Source: Polynucleobacter sp. IMCC 30228
Lineage (GTDB): Bacteria; Pseudomonadota; Gammaproteobacteria; Burkholderiales; Burkholderiaceae
DNA length: 64,000 nt
Direction of reading: 5' to 3'
NCBI RefSeq assembly: GCF_021395205.1
Contig: NZ_JAJVCS010000004.1
Location: 1-64,000 of the forward strand
Notes under the pieces: generated by a model
What the model saw: the letters and a program-made list of their open reading frames with translations, nothing else
Told to the model about the DNA's origin: nothing
Databases searched by the model: none
Shown here: positions 25,193 through 34,063 of the stretch, in pieces
How the letters are laid out: each line of letters opens with the position of its first letter
How positions within the stretch are numbered: the first letter of the stretch is position 1
Made by a program: the position numbers and the translations under genes

Positions 25193-27424
25193 TTAAGCTA
25201 ACTTCAGCCCCTCTTTACTTAAGGGAAAGTTACGCACAGGCCTGCCGATTGCCGCTGAAATTGCGTTGGCTACGGCAGGGCCAACTACACAAATAGTAGG
25301 CTCTCCAACACCACCCCAAAAGTCAAAACTAGGCACTAAGACAGATTCGATGCGTGGAGTTGAGGCAAGGCCCAGCAATGGATAGGCATCCAAGTTTTTT
25401 TGCACGATACGCCCATTTTCTACAGTGATTTCGGGATTGAAAATCGCTCCCAATGCCATCACTACCGAACCTTCAATTTGTTCGCGTGCTAAATAGGGGT
25501 TAACTACATGACCAGAATTGAGGGCAAAAACTAATCGATCGATTTTGACGGTATTACCTTGCATCGATACTTCGGCCACGCACGCAGAATAGCTAGCATA
25601 TCCCATAAACTGAGCTATACCTCGATACACCCCGGGCGGAAGTGGTTTTCCCCAATCTGCTTTCTGCGCTGCTGCATTCAAGACGGCCAAATGCTTGGGA
25701 TGATTTTGCATCAATGCTTGTCGAAAAAGTAGTGGATCTTTATTTGCTGCCTTAGCACACTCATCCATGAAGCATTCCATGAAAATCGCATTTTGATTTG
25801 TATTGACACCACGCCATGGACCAACGGGTATATGCGTATTTCTCATGACATATTCAGTTAACAGCGTCGGAAATTGATAGCCCAGCTGTGCATCGGGACC
25901 CTTCTCATAAAGACCTTGAAGTTGCCGTTCATCTTTACCATTTTTAATATTCTGTGGTGCAAGCGTGGCATTAATCGACGGGCCAGAAACCTTAATATGC
26001 ATACCCGTTAGATTTCCTGATGAATCTATGCCAGCAGTCATTTTTGCCATCGCAATGGGATGATAAAAATCATGAGTCATATCTTCTTCACGACTCCAGA
26101 TTAATTTGATAGGCACACCTGGAAATTGTTGCGCAATTTTAGCGGCTTGGGTTACATAATCTTGTGTAGAGCCCCTACGTCCTAAGCCTGTACCTGAATC
26201 TAATTTATAGATCTCGCATTTATCAAGCGGAATACCCGTAGCCTCAGAGAGCGCAGCATGAGAACCTTCCCCATTTTGCGTGGGAACCCATGCTTCAGCC
26301 TGACCCCCTGAAATTTTGACTGTGGCATTCATGGGCTCCATATTGACGTGGGCACGATATGGAGTGAAATAGATTGCTTCCACTTTTTTAGGTGAGCCTT
26401 GAATAGCGCCTAGGGCATCGCCTTCTTTTCGCTGCCAGTAGTTACCTTCTTCATCTAGAGCTTCTCTAAGTGTTTTGTTAATAGCAGCTGAAGATACATT
26501 TGCGCCTTTGCCTTCATCCCAGACGATAGGTAAAGCGTCTAGCGCTGTTTTAGCGCGCCACCAAGAATCTGCAACTACCGCTACCGAGTTATCGCTTACC
26601 TGTACAACGCCTTTAACCCCACGCATATTTTTAATTTGAGCCTCATTAAAGCTCACTAACTTGCCACCAAAAACGGGACATGCTTTGATAGCGGCACAAA
26701 GCATGCCAGGCAATTGCAAATCTGCACCAAATACCTTAGAGCCGTTGACTTTATTTGCGGTGTCAATACGGGCGTAAGGTTGCCCCGCGACCTTCCAGGT
26801 GCGCGGATCTCTTAAGGTAATAGCTTTAGGGTCGGGAGGACTTAAAGTAGAGGCAAGCTCGGCAACTTGTCCATAGCTAATTTGCCTACCTGTTTTGGCG
26901 TGAGTAATGATCCCTTTATCTACCGTCAATTCGCTGACTGGAACATCCCACTTATTCGCTGCTGCTTGCATCAGCATTATTCGCGCTGCTGCTGCACCGC
27001 GACGCACATAGTCTTCAGAAATACGAATACCACGACTGCCACCGGTACCATGCTCGCCCCATGTTCGTTTTCTGGCTAGGCTATGCCCCGGAGTTGGTGA
27101 CTCTGTACTGACATTTTTCCAATTACACTCGAGCTCTTCAGTAACCATCTGCGCTAAACCTGTTCTTGTACCTTGGCCCATTTCTGAGCGGGCAATGCGG
27201 ATCAGAACAGTTTCATCTGGCTTAATACTGACCCAAGCATTTACCTCTGGTGCGCCAATTTTTAATGGGCTATTGTGGTCATAGGCATTATTTTTTTGAG
27301 CCAGAGCATATTCAGGCAGTGCACCAAGCCCGAGCATTAAACCACCGCCAGCAAGCGTGCCCTTAATAATAAATTGACGACGCGAAGCGTTATCAAGATT
27401 TGGAGTTTGGTCAATTAGTCTCAT
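25193..27424 (-). CDS. Molybdopterin-binding hydroxylase large subunit, isoquinoline 1-oxidoreductase beta (IorB) type
   Basis: A 743-residue subunit of the aldehyde-oxidase/xanthine-dehydrogenase superfamily. The start at 27424 is chosen because it gives a twin-arginine signal (ASRRQFIIKGTLAGGG) and follows AGGAAAAA; the longer frame adds an implausible tail that overlaps the upstream gene. Motifs include VLIRIARSEMGQGTRTGLAQ (IorB-type), GLGRRGSTQDYVTQ and GGVGEPTICVVGPAVANAI with the catalytic Glu. It probably works in the periplasm with the [2Fe-2S] protein encoded just upstream and a cytochrome c acceptor. The substrate is an aldehyde or N-heterocycle, not determinable here. Confidence 0.87.
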   Translation of the reverse strand: MRLIDQTPNLDNASRRQFIIKGTLAGGGLMLGLGALPEYALAQKNNAYDHNSPLKIGAPEVNAWVSIKPDETVLIRIARSEMGQGTRTGLAQMVTEELECNWKNVSTESPTPGHSLARKRTWGEHGTGGSRGIRISEDYVRRGAAAARIMLMQAAANKWDVPVSELTVDKGIITHAKTGRQISYGQVAELASTLSPPDPKAITLRDPRTWKVAGQPYARIDTANKVNGSKVFGADLQLPGMLCAAIKACPVFGGKLVSFNEAQIKNMRGVKGVVQVSDNSVAVVADSWWRAKTALDALPIVWDEGKGANVSSAAINKTLREALDEEGNYWQRKEGDALGAIQGSPKKVEAIYFTPYRAHVNMEPMNATVKISGGQAEAWVPTQNGEGSHAALSEATGIPLDKCEIYKLDSGTGLGRRGSTQDYVTQAAKIAQQFPGVPIKLIWSREEDMTHDFYHPIAMAKMTAGIDSSGNLTGMHIKVSGPSINATLAPQNIKNGKDERQLQGLYEKGPDAQLGYQFPTLLTEYVMRNTHIPVGPWRGVNTNQNAIFMECFMDECAKAANKDPLLFRQALMQNHPKHLAVLNAAAQKADWGKPLPPGVYRGIAQFMGYASYSACVAEVSMQGNTVKIDRLVFALNSGHVVNPYLAREQIEGSVVMALGAIFNPEITVENGRIVQKNLDAYPLLGLASTPRIESVLVPSFDFWGGVGEPTICVVGPAVANAISAAIGRPVRNFPLSKEGLKLA

Positions 27425-27432
27425 ATTTTTTC

Positions 27433-27930
27433 CTAACCACGACTCTGAGGAGAGGCTGCATACAGAGCCAAAATATCTACTAACGTCTTCTGTCCAGAGG
27501 CGACATGAATGCCATCGCGAATTTTTTGATAAGTACCACAGCGACAAACATTAGACATGGCTTTGTCAATATCCTGATCGGTTGGCCTAGGATTCTTTTT
27601 CAACAAAGCGGCAGCGGCCATGATCTGACCAGATTGACAGTATCCGCACTGAGGAACATCTAGTGCAATCCAGGCTTTTTGCACAGGATGCGAGCTATCT
27701 TTAGAGAGCGCCTCAATAGTCGTTATTTTCTTGCCACCGACCACAGAGACGGGAATCATGCAGGAACGCACAGGTTCGCCATTCATATAGACTGTACAGG
27801 CCCCACATTGCCCAATACCACAACCATATTTGGTTCCTGTAAGGCCGACGAACTCCCGAATTGCCCATAAAAGGGGCATATTAGGCTCGACATCGACGTT
27901 GTATATTTGCTCGTTAATGGTTAACTTCAT
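27433..27930 (-). CDS. [2Fe-2S] small subunit of an IorA-type molybdenum hydroxylase
   Basis: A 165-residue protein with both iron-sulfur domains: CGIGQCGACTVYMNG plus a later Cys (RSCM), then CGYCQSGQ and NVCRCGTYQKIRDGIH. The spacing and the CRCGTYQ ending are those of IorA/periplasmic aldehyde oxidoreductase small subunits rather than CoxS (CRCTGY). It has no signal peptide and presumably crosses with the Tat signal of its partner, whose start lies 8 bp downstream. No FAD subunit is encoded beside it, as usual for the Ior type. Confidence 0.9.
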   Translation of the reverse strand: MKLTINEQIYNVDVEPNMPLLWAIREFVGLTGTKYGCGIGQCGACTVYMNGEPVRSCMIPVSVVGGKKITTIEALSKDSSHPVQKAWIALDVPQCGYCQSGQIMAAAALLKKNPRPTDQDIDKAMSNVCRCGTYQKIRDGIHVASGQKTLVDILALYAASPQSRG

Positions 27931-28043
27931 GCTTGGCCTCTTATGTTTTATTATTTGTTATCGTTTTTTTAATACTATATATTATTCTGGATAGCTAAGT
28001 AAACAGTAAATCAGGTCAATTAAATTTCTATTAAAATTGCTGA

Positions 28044-29123
28044 GTGAACGAACAGTTACTAAATCAGATTATCCTAATAGCCATCCCCATTTTCAGCATT
28101 TTTATGTTGGGCGAATTTTTTTATGGCTTAGCAATTGCTAAAAATACTTATCGGCTAAACGATACCATCAGCAGCATCAGCCAGGGACTACTAAGCCAGT
28201 CTATTTTGCTTTGCCTGGTTTTTTTTCAAATTGGGGCTTATGAATTACTCTACATATATTTAGGAGCAAGATCGTTTACGCTTTTTTGGGAAAGCTGGTA
28301 TGGCTGGATCATTGCATTTCTAATATATGACTTTATAGATTATTGGCTTCATCGGGTCAGCCACCAATCTGCTCTGCTTTGGGGTTCTCATGTCGTCCAC
28401 CACCAAAGTCAATTATTTAACTTTTCTACTGCTTTAAGACAGGAAAGTTTTTTCCCCATTATTGCGTGTTTCTTTTTTGCAGTCATGGCGCTACTCGGAA
28501 TTCCACCATATCAATTTGCTTTAATTGGCCTATTTGTATTAATTTATCAATTCTGGATGCACACTGAACATATCGGCAAATTAGGATGGTTTGATAGCGT
28601 CTTTTCTTCACCCTCGAATCATCGAGTGCATCATGCAATCAACGACGAATATATTGATAAAAATTTTGGCGCAGTTTTAATCATTTGGGACCGAATTTTT
28701 GGCACTTATCGGGAAGAAAAAAGCGCCTGTATCTATGGCACCCAAACCCCCTTAAATTCTTGGAATCCTTTATGGGCGCTTGGTTCAGTATTTATTAACC
28801 TATATAAGAAAAGTCGCAACTATTCTGGGCTGATAACGAAACTCAAAATCTTCTTTAAGAGTCCTACTTGGAGGCCCAATGACGAAGGGGTGAAGGATTC
28901 AGAGGTAGTTGCTAATGTCTTTCAAATATATAACCCACCCTTGACGGGGCTGCAGAAATGGGTTGCAGTGATTATTTTTTCTGTGACAATTTTATTTTCT
29001 ATTTATTTTTTTATCACAGTAGATCAGTACGCCTATTTCGATAAAATTATGTGCTTGATATTGGTTAGTATCGGCTTGTATTATGCAGGGTTTTTTATGG
29101 GACAAAAAAAGCAACCCACTTGA
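28044..29123 (+). CDS. Sterol desaturase/fatty acid hydroxylase family membrane protein
   Basis: A 359-residue integral membrane di-iron oxygenase. The histidine boxes are present: WLHRVSHQS, HVVHHQSQ, MHTEHIG and NHRVHHAINDEYIDKNFG. Helices flank them, and two more hydrophobic segments (about 307-327 and 332-352) lie at the C terminus. The start is GTG at 28044. It is divergent from the IorAB genes. It is one of two proteins of this family within 2.7 kb, with an acyl carrier protein and ketosynthase nearby, so a hydroxylated or desaturated lipid is a reasonable guess. Confidence 0.85.
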   Translation: MNEQLLNQIILIAIPIFSIFMLGEFFYGLAIAKNTYRLNDTISSISQGLLSQSILLCLVFFQIGAYELLYIYLGARSFTLFWESWYGWIIAFLIYDFIDYWLHRVSHQSALLWGSHVVHHQSQLFNFSTALRQESFFPIIACFFFAVMALLGIPPYQFALIGLFVLIYQFWMHTEHIGKLGWFDSVFSSPSNHRVHHAINDEYIDKNFGAVLIIWDRIFGTYREEKSACIYGTQTPLNSWNPLWALGSVFINLYKKSRNYSGLITKLKIFFKSPTWRPNDEGVKDSEVVANVFQIYNPPLTGLQKWVAVIIFSVTILFSIYFFITVDQYAYFDKIMCLILVSIGLYYAGFFMGQKKQPT

Positions 29124-29158
29124 ACCAAACCCCTTGCGATTATTTTTTCCTATACAAA

Positions 29159-29920
29159 TTACTTAAATCGGTAAGCTAATGCCATAAATAGGTTGTCTTC
29201 AAATGTTCGGTTCATGACCGGGCTATTGCTAATTCCGCTTCCCATCCACTTGCGTTTGCCATAAATATTAATATACCAATCTTCAATAATTGGCACTTCT
29301 AATAAGAAACCTAACATTAAATTATTAGTAGCAGGAGCGGTATAGCTTTGGTAGCCGATGGTGTTCGCTTGTTGGTTATTTAAACCATAGTAATAGTTTG
29401 CATATTGGCTCGACTGTCTTTCAATACCGAGTTGGGGGTACAGGGTTATTTTACGAACTATTTCAAGCTCACCGAAGTAGGAAAAATCATATAAAGCCCC
29501 CTTAGATTGACTAAAGTCATGGTAAGCATTGATAAGAAATCCCCCAATTGGTGTTTCTTGGAAGGTGCCAATCCCAATGGGAATGGGGTAACGCTTAACA
29601 ATAGTTGTGGTTGTGAAGGGCGATTTAACCACGAAGTTATCGAGAATTGCTTTGCCAGTTACCTCAAGGTACCCATAACCAATTTTGGCTGTTTTAATAC
29701 CGAACATATCAATTCTTGCAAAAGCTCTTTTATAGTTAGCAAAAACATAGGGCGCAACAAATGTCTGCGTACCATAAGTACCAAGGTGTAAATTAGAGGT
29801 ATAAGTTGCTAAACCAATGTCACCAACTAAATGATCAGGAATGTCATCATCATAGGGTTTATCTTGAGCCAAGCAAAAAAAAGAAGAGGTAAAAAAAAGA
29901 AGAAAGAGGAAGCAACGCAT
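29159..29920 (-). CDS. MipA/OmpV-family outer membrane beta-barrel protein
   Basis: A 253-residue protein with a signal peptide ending at FCLAQ. Alternating hydrophobic strands and aromatic girdles follow, and the C terminus is MALAYRFK, with an aromatic residue just before the end as in outer-membrane barrels. VGDIGLATYTSNLHLGTYGTQTFVAPYVFA resembles the N-terminal block of MipA/OmpV. The family's job is unclear (scaffold or porin). It starts 15 bp downstream of the second sterol-desaturase-family gene, with which it may be co-transcribed. Confidence 0.72.
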   Translation of the reverse strand: MRCFLFLLFFTSSFFCLAQDKPYDDDIPDHLVGDIGLATYTSNLHLGTYGTQTFVAPYVFANYKRAFARIDMFGIKTAKIGYGYLEVTGKAILDNFVVKSPFTTTTIVKRYPIPIGIGTFQETPIGGFLINAYHDFSQSKGALYDFSYFGELEIVRKITLYPQLGIERQSSQYANYYYGLNNQQANTIGYQSYTAPATNNLMLGFLLEVPIIEDWYINIYGKRKWMGSGISNSPVMNRTFEDNLFMALAYRFK

Positions 29921-29935
29921 TAAGTAAAAATTACT

Positions 29936-30673
29936 TTATTTAATATCGCGGCAAGAGAGCATATGCATTACTTTGCGCTCTGAATCAATTTCAAAGCCGC
30001 ATTCTACTCGGCGAGATGAGTTTTCATAGGTGCCAAAAAGAATATCCCAAATAGGTAGGCCATAATTATTAGTATGGCGATTGCGTTCATGATGAATGCG
30101 ATGCATTTCAGGTCTGACAATGAAATAGCCTAGCCAATGTGGGGTAGGGGTATTGGTATGCTCCCAGAGTTCGAAGATGCTAACCCAAAGAGATGCCCAG
30201 ACTGCAGATTCAATGTTTAATCCCAGAAAAGAGTAGGCAACAACATTAATAATGAGGGCATTCGCTAAGAAATCACTGGGGTGAGCATACAGCGCAGTTA
30301 GAGCTTGAATACGATGGGTGCTATGGTGAATTTGATGAAATATTTTCCAGATTAAACTATTGTGATGTCGAAGGCGGTGCCACCAATAAACAAAAAAAGT
30401 AATGCAAACATAGGCAAAGAGGCCATTCAGCCAGGGGGGAGTTTTTAAAAATTGCGTTGAAAAATTTGGAAATATTACGATGGCGCCCAAATGAGGAACC
30501 AAAAATATACCAATTATTATTGTCAGTAGTACCCCAAGACTGCCGAAGATAAATAGCCTTATAAGCCAGGATTTATCTGGGCTATAACGATGTAATGGGC
30601 GAATTTTTTCTAAGCCAATAAAAAAACCAGTAACTGCAACAAGAGCAATGATTGACGTCTCAGAAGTTAGCAC
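29936..30673 (-). CDS. Sterol desaturase/fatty acid hydroxylase family membrane protein (second copy)
   Basis: A 245-residue membrane protein with the full set of histidine boxes: WWHRLRHHNSLIW, FHQIHHSTHR, LWEHTNT and MHRIHHERNRHTNNYGLPIWD. The latter is the end-box typical of the short bacterial group. It lies 11 bp after the alpha/beta hydrolase gene and 15 bp before the barrel-protein gene, so the three form a minus-strand operon. It is clearly different from the longer homologue at 28044, so it is not a recent duplicate. Confidence 0.86.
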   Translation of the reverse strand: MLTSETSIIALVAVTGFFIGLEKIRPLHRYSPDKSWLIRLFIFGSLGVLLTIIIGIFLVPHLGAIVIFPNFSTQFLKTPPWLNGLFAYVCITFFVYWWHRLRHHNSLIWKIFHQIHHSTHRIQALTALYAHPSDFLANALIINVVAYSFLGLNIESAVWASLWVSIFELWEHTNTPTPHWLGYFIVRPEMHRIHHERNRHTNNYGLPIWDILFGTYENSSRRVECGFEIDSERKVMHMLSCRDIK

Positions 30674-30684
30674 AAGCCAATTCC

Positions 30685-31572
30685 TTAAGTCAATTTATTG
30701 AGCTCTTGATGCGACTTTTCCACCCTTAAAAAACGCTGCAGTTCAGGAGAAATAATTTTGTTTCTAATTTTTGAATTAGACAAGATGTCATACGTTTCTT
30801 TTAAAAAAGCAATTGACTCATAAGCAACGGTTTCGCGTTCATTATCAACCGTTATCATATGATAGCTATTCCCAAGGTAAATAGATCTCTTGAGTTCAGA
30901 GCTAATTGACTGATTCAGTAATTCAACGTTATTTGGATGCGCAATCTCATCATCTACCGCATGAATAGTTAATGTTGCAGCAGTAACATAAGCTAGATTT
31001 TTTTTCACATAAGAGCACAATTGATTCGCTTGATAAATATGGTTAAGCGTCATATATGACCCGCCAATTTCTGAAATCTGATGGTTTGACATCGCTTTTT
31101 TAATGTAGGCTCGAATTTGAATATTTTTAACCCCAAAGGGATCTCGTTCCTTGTATTTAAATCGCCCTCCTAAGCCAAGCCATATTCCTAATTTAGCAAA
31201 AATTCGGTACCAAGGAATGGCCCATCCGTTGTAATTTAAGGTAGTAGACAGGCACAGAATTGCATGAATATTATCTAGCCTGGAGCCAACACCGAGCGCT
31301 AAAGTTGCCCCAAGTGAAACTCCACCAAGAGAGATGGGTAGCGACTCTTTTATCTGTAAATTACTCACATAATTAACTGCCTCATTAAGCCAATCATTCC
31401 AATTACCAGCATGATCACCAAAGTTATAGCCATTAAAAGTAGGGGTTTCAACACGAAAGCCACTCTTCCTGAGGACATTAGCCAAATAGCTTAACTCGAG
31501 CGGGGAAGAAGAAAGCCCATGAAATAGTACAATTAATGGGCTAGAGCTTGGAGTGGCTGCGATTGTATTCAT
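30685..31572 (-). CDS. Alpha/beta hydrolase, carboxylesterase-like
   Basis: A 295-residue hydrolase. Start 31572 is used because the frame upstream is non-conserved and runs into the divergent DUF4118 gene. LIVLFHGLSSSPLEL is the oxyanion-hole segment, GGVSLGAT holds the nucleophile Ser (G-x-S-x-G), HAVDDEIAHPNN the acid and GNSYHMIT the His. Such monoacylglycerol-lipase/carboxylesterase enzymes cleave or transfer acyl chains. The ACP and ketosynthase on the other strand suggest acyl release or offloading (inference). Confidence 0.82.
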   Translation of the reverse strand: MNTIAATPSSSPLIVLFHGLSSSPLELSYLANVLRKSGFRVETPTFNGYNFGDHAGNWNDWLNEAVNYVSNLQIKESLPISLGGVSLGATLALGVGSRLDNIHAILCLSTTLNYNGWAIPWYRIFAKLGIWLGLGGRFKYKERDPFGVKNIQIRAYIKKAMSNHQISEIGGSYMTLNHIYQANQLCSYVKKNLAYVTAATLTIHAVDDEIAHPNNVELLNQSISSELKRSIYLGNSYHMITVDNERETVAYESIAFLKETYDILSNSKIRNKIISPELQRFLRVEKSHQELNKLT

Positions 31573-31609
31573 GTAAAGATATTTTAGGCTTTTTTGGGAA
31601 GGGTAGGCA

Positions 31610-32065
31610 ATGCAAATAAAAAATGCCAATAATTGGTGCGCGGTGCCCAAGCGGGCTATTTACCCCGTAACCCTTCTGGCATTCTTTTTGATAACTTGGG
31701 GTTTATTTGCTTTAGGGCAAGATTTCTATAGTGAAAATCCTTATAAGTTCTACTATTTAATAGCGATCTTTTTAGCATATTCCTTTGGTTTTTTGCCTGC
31801 CTTAGTTTTTATTATTGGTGGCACCCTTTATGCTAATTATTGGTTTGTCGCCCCCTTTGGAGAATTTGAATTCAGCTTTCACGATTTGCAACAATGGGCG
31901 TTAAACTTTGCACTGGGTTTTACGTGCATATTATTGATTGAATATCTGCAACGTGAGCGGTATAAAACGAAATTACTATTATTGGTTGCAGACTCGCGCT
32001 ATTTAATTTTATTGCACCGCGATAATGAGCTCATGAATGCATTGAAAAAAGAAAATAATGTCTGA
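31610..32065 (+). CDS. Small membrane protein with a DUF4118 (KdpD-like transmembrane) domain
   Basis: A 151-residue protein with four membrane segments (about 17-37, 43-60, 62-82 and 95-113), as in the DUF4118 sensor-membrane module of KdpD-like kinases: NPYKFYYLIAIFLAYSFGFLPALVFI, then FAPFGEF-like VAPFGEFEFSF and FALGFTCILLIEYLQRER. No kinase domain follows; the chain ends in a short basic cytoplasmic tail. The stop overlaps the acyl carrier protein start by 8 bp, an unusual partner for this domain. Its function is unknown. Confidence 0.65.
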   Translation: MQIKNANNWCAVPKRAIYPVTLLAFFLITWGLFALGQDFYSENPYKFYYLIAIFLAYSFGFLPALVFIIGGTLYANYWFVAPFGEFEFSFHDLQQWALNFALGFTCILLIEYLQRERYKTKLLLLVADSRYLILLHRDNELMNALKKENNV

Positions 32066-32285
32066 AACAATGAAAATTCTGCTTCAGCAAGTGGCGGATC
32101 GCTTTGATAAAAATATCGATGATATTAGTCCAGATATGACTTTAGAGTCACTGGAGATTGATTCCCTTGGAAAAATAGAATTATTATTTGATCTAGAAGA
32201 TCATTTTAAAGTGCGGATTCCGAATGAAACTATTAATCTCACCACGCTTCAAGATGTCGCAGATTTAATTGATTCTGCAAAATAA
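32058..32285 (+). CDS. Acyl carrier protein
   Basis: A 75-residue ACP. The phosphopantetheine attachment serine is Ser36 in LEIDSLGKIELL, the standard D-S-L site. The four-helix pattern and acidic composition are normal. The sequence is not the housekeeping AcpP type (the D-S-L-D-x-V-E motif is altered), so it is probably dedicated to the local ketosynthase 1 bp downstream. It overlaps the DUF4118 gene upstream. Confidence 0.88.
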   Translation: MSETMKILLQQVADRFDKNIDDISPDMTLESLEIDSLGKIELLFDLEDHFKVRIPNETINLTTLQDVADLIDSAK

Positions 32286-32286
32286 A

Positions 32287-33543
32287 GTGAGTGTAGATTC
32301 ACAGCCCAATCGTGTGGTTATTACTGGTTTAGGTGCAGTTTCTTGTTTAGGCGTTGGTGCAGTTATTCAATTTCAAAAAGCCGCTACTTGTACGTCCGGA
32401 ATAACCAGCCTTAATAAAGCACTAGCTATCCCCGTTGATTTAGCCTGTGCTGGTTTAGTCGCCAATCCACTGCCAATCCAATTGGATGCTTCATCACAAG
32501 GCATGTTCGATCGTGTGGCGCAGTTATCTTGGAGTGCGGCAAGAGAAGCGCTTGAACATTCTGGGCTAAAGGATCTGCCCGAGAAAACATTAGATCGTTG
32601 CGGAATTTTTTGGGGCACTGGTTTTGGGGGCGCAAATACGCTTGAAAGTGCCTTCGAGGATATTTTTATCAAACAGAAGCAGCGTGTTAGACCTTTTACT
32701 GTTATTGGTGTAATGGCGAATGGTTCAGCGGCATTAATTTCATTGAAGACGGGTTTTAAAGGCCCTTCAATGACTTATGCCACAGCATGTGCTTCCTCAG
32801 CGCATGCGATCGGCGAGGCTTATCGTAGCATCAAACATGGTTACTGTGATCGCGCAATTGCAGGCGGTGCAGAGAGCCTATTTACTGCAGCGTCGATTAA
32901 GTCTTGGGAGGCGTTGAAAACACTTGCCACTCCTGATCTCGAAAATATTGCCAATTCTTGCAAACCATTTTCAAAAAATCGTAGTGGCTTTGTATTGGGT
33001 GAGGGAGCTGCTGCAATTATGTTGGAATCATGGTCTAGCGCAAAAGAGCGTGGCGCTATTATCCTTGGAGAAATTATTGGCTATGGCACTTGCTCAGATT
33101 CATCACACATTACCAAGCCAGATCCTCTGGGTCAGGCTAAAGCAATGCAGCAAAGCTTAGAAGAGGCCCGCCTTAACTCTGCCGAGGTGGTTTACATTAA
33201 TGCTCATGGTACTGCCACGCAAGTTGGTGATATTGCCGAGACCATTGCCCTTAAAAAAATATTTGGAGATGAGGGCGCCAAACGCCTATCGATTAGCTCA
33301 ACTAAGGCCATTCATGGGCATACTCTTGGAGCCGCAGGCGCATTAGAGTTGCTGATTACTATTCAAGCAATGCAAAAAGGAATTGCTCCTGGAACCGCAT
33401 TCTTGGAAATACCCGATCCTGACTGCGATCTCAATTTCTTGCCATTAAGATCCGCTGAAATACCGATTCCTTATGCGATGAGTAATTCCTTCGCCTTTGG
33501 TGGCTCAAACGTTTCACTTCTATTAGCCAGGGATGTGAATTAA
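32287..33543 (+). CDS. Beta-ketoacyl-ACP synthase (FabF/KAS II-like)
   Basis: A condensing enzyme of about 418 residues with a complete Cys-His-His triad: Cys168 in YATACASSAHA, His in NAHGTATQVGD and His in TKAIHGHTLGAAGALE. RVVITGLGAVSCLG is the usual N terminus. The frame extends to TTG 32269 inside the ACP gene; GTG 32287, one base after the ACP stop, gives a normal N terminus and is preferred, though neither start has a clear RBS. With the adjacent ACP, hydrolase and desaturase-family proteins it looks like a specialised acyl-chain pathway. Confidence 0.88.
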   Translation: MSVDSQPNRVVITGLGAVSCLGVGAVIQFQKAATCTSGITSLNKALAIPVDLACAGLVANPLPIQLDASSQGMFDRVAQLSWSAAREALEHSGLKDLPEKTLDRCGIFWGTGFGGANTLESAFEDIFIKQKQRVRPFTVIGVMANGSAALISLKTGFKGPSMTYATACASSAHAIGEAYRSIKHGYCDRAIAGGAESLFTAASIKSWEALKTLATPDLENIANSCKPFSKNRSGFVLGEGAAAIMLESWSSAKERGAIILGEIIGYGTCSDSSHITKPDPLGQAKAMQQSLEEARLNSAEVVYINAHGTATQVGDIAETIALKKIFGDEGAKRLSISSTKAIHGHTLGAAGALELLITIQAMQKGIAPGTAFLEIPDPDCDLNFLPLRSAEIPIPYAMSNSFAFGGSNVSLLLARDVN

Positions 33544-33938
33544 TTAATTTTTTTCTTAATTGGTGCGGTAATGTTATGAAACCAAAGTACCCCTAAGATA
33601 ATGCCCGTTATCAAGACCTCTGCATCACTTACCAGCCCGTGAAAATTATCTGCCGCGTAAGAGTTCGAGTTTAAATTAATCGCTAATTCTAAAAACACAA
33701 CTGAAGCTGTAAAAATTAAGCGTGCCTTTTTTAGGGTTTGTAACAAGGGAGCATGGAGTTTATTTGCATTGATCAACAAATAGATTACTGAACAGAAATT
33801 GATAGACCAGAAAAGATAGATAAAAAAAGTTAAATTGAAAGGCGCGCTTAAGTAGTAAAGCGTAGAAACTAGAATCTGTAAAGAAAGTAAAAATTTAGTC
33901 ACTTGAGTTAATTGTTTATTTAAACGATAACTGTACAC
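33540..33938 (-). CDS. Hypothetical four-helix membrane protein
   Basis: A 132-residue hydrophobic protein with segments at about 15-33, 36-55, 70-90 and 107-123 and a lysine-rich end (APIKKKIN). No known family is recognised. It converges on the ketosynthase gene with a 4-bp overlap of stop codons. The frame is AT-rich but has the codon style of its neighbours. It may be part of the lipid-like cluster or unrelated. Confidence 0.5.
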   Translation of the reverse strand: MYSYRLNKQLTQVTKFLLSLQILVSTLYYLSAPFNLTFFIYLFWSINFCSVIYLLINANKLHAPLLQTLKKARLIFTASVVFLELAINLNSNSYAADNFHGLVSDAEVLITGIILGVLWFHNITAPIKKKIN

Positions 33939-34063
33939 CTTTTATTATAGATTTTCAGCGCCGGCTAAACTAATTTTCATAAATTTTGACATATATGTAA
34001 TACTGGATAAATCATTACTAAATATTTTATTAACTTATCGCCGACCCTTTATATGGAGTTTTC

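Noticed and set aside
27425..27547. Longer N terminus for the IorB-like protein
   Set aside because: It would overlap the small-subunit gene and precede the twin-arginine signal with a non-conserved 41-residue tail.
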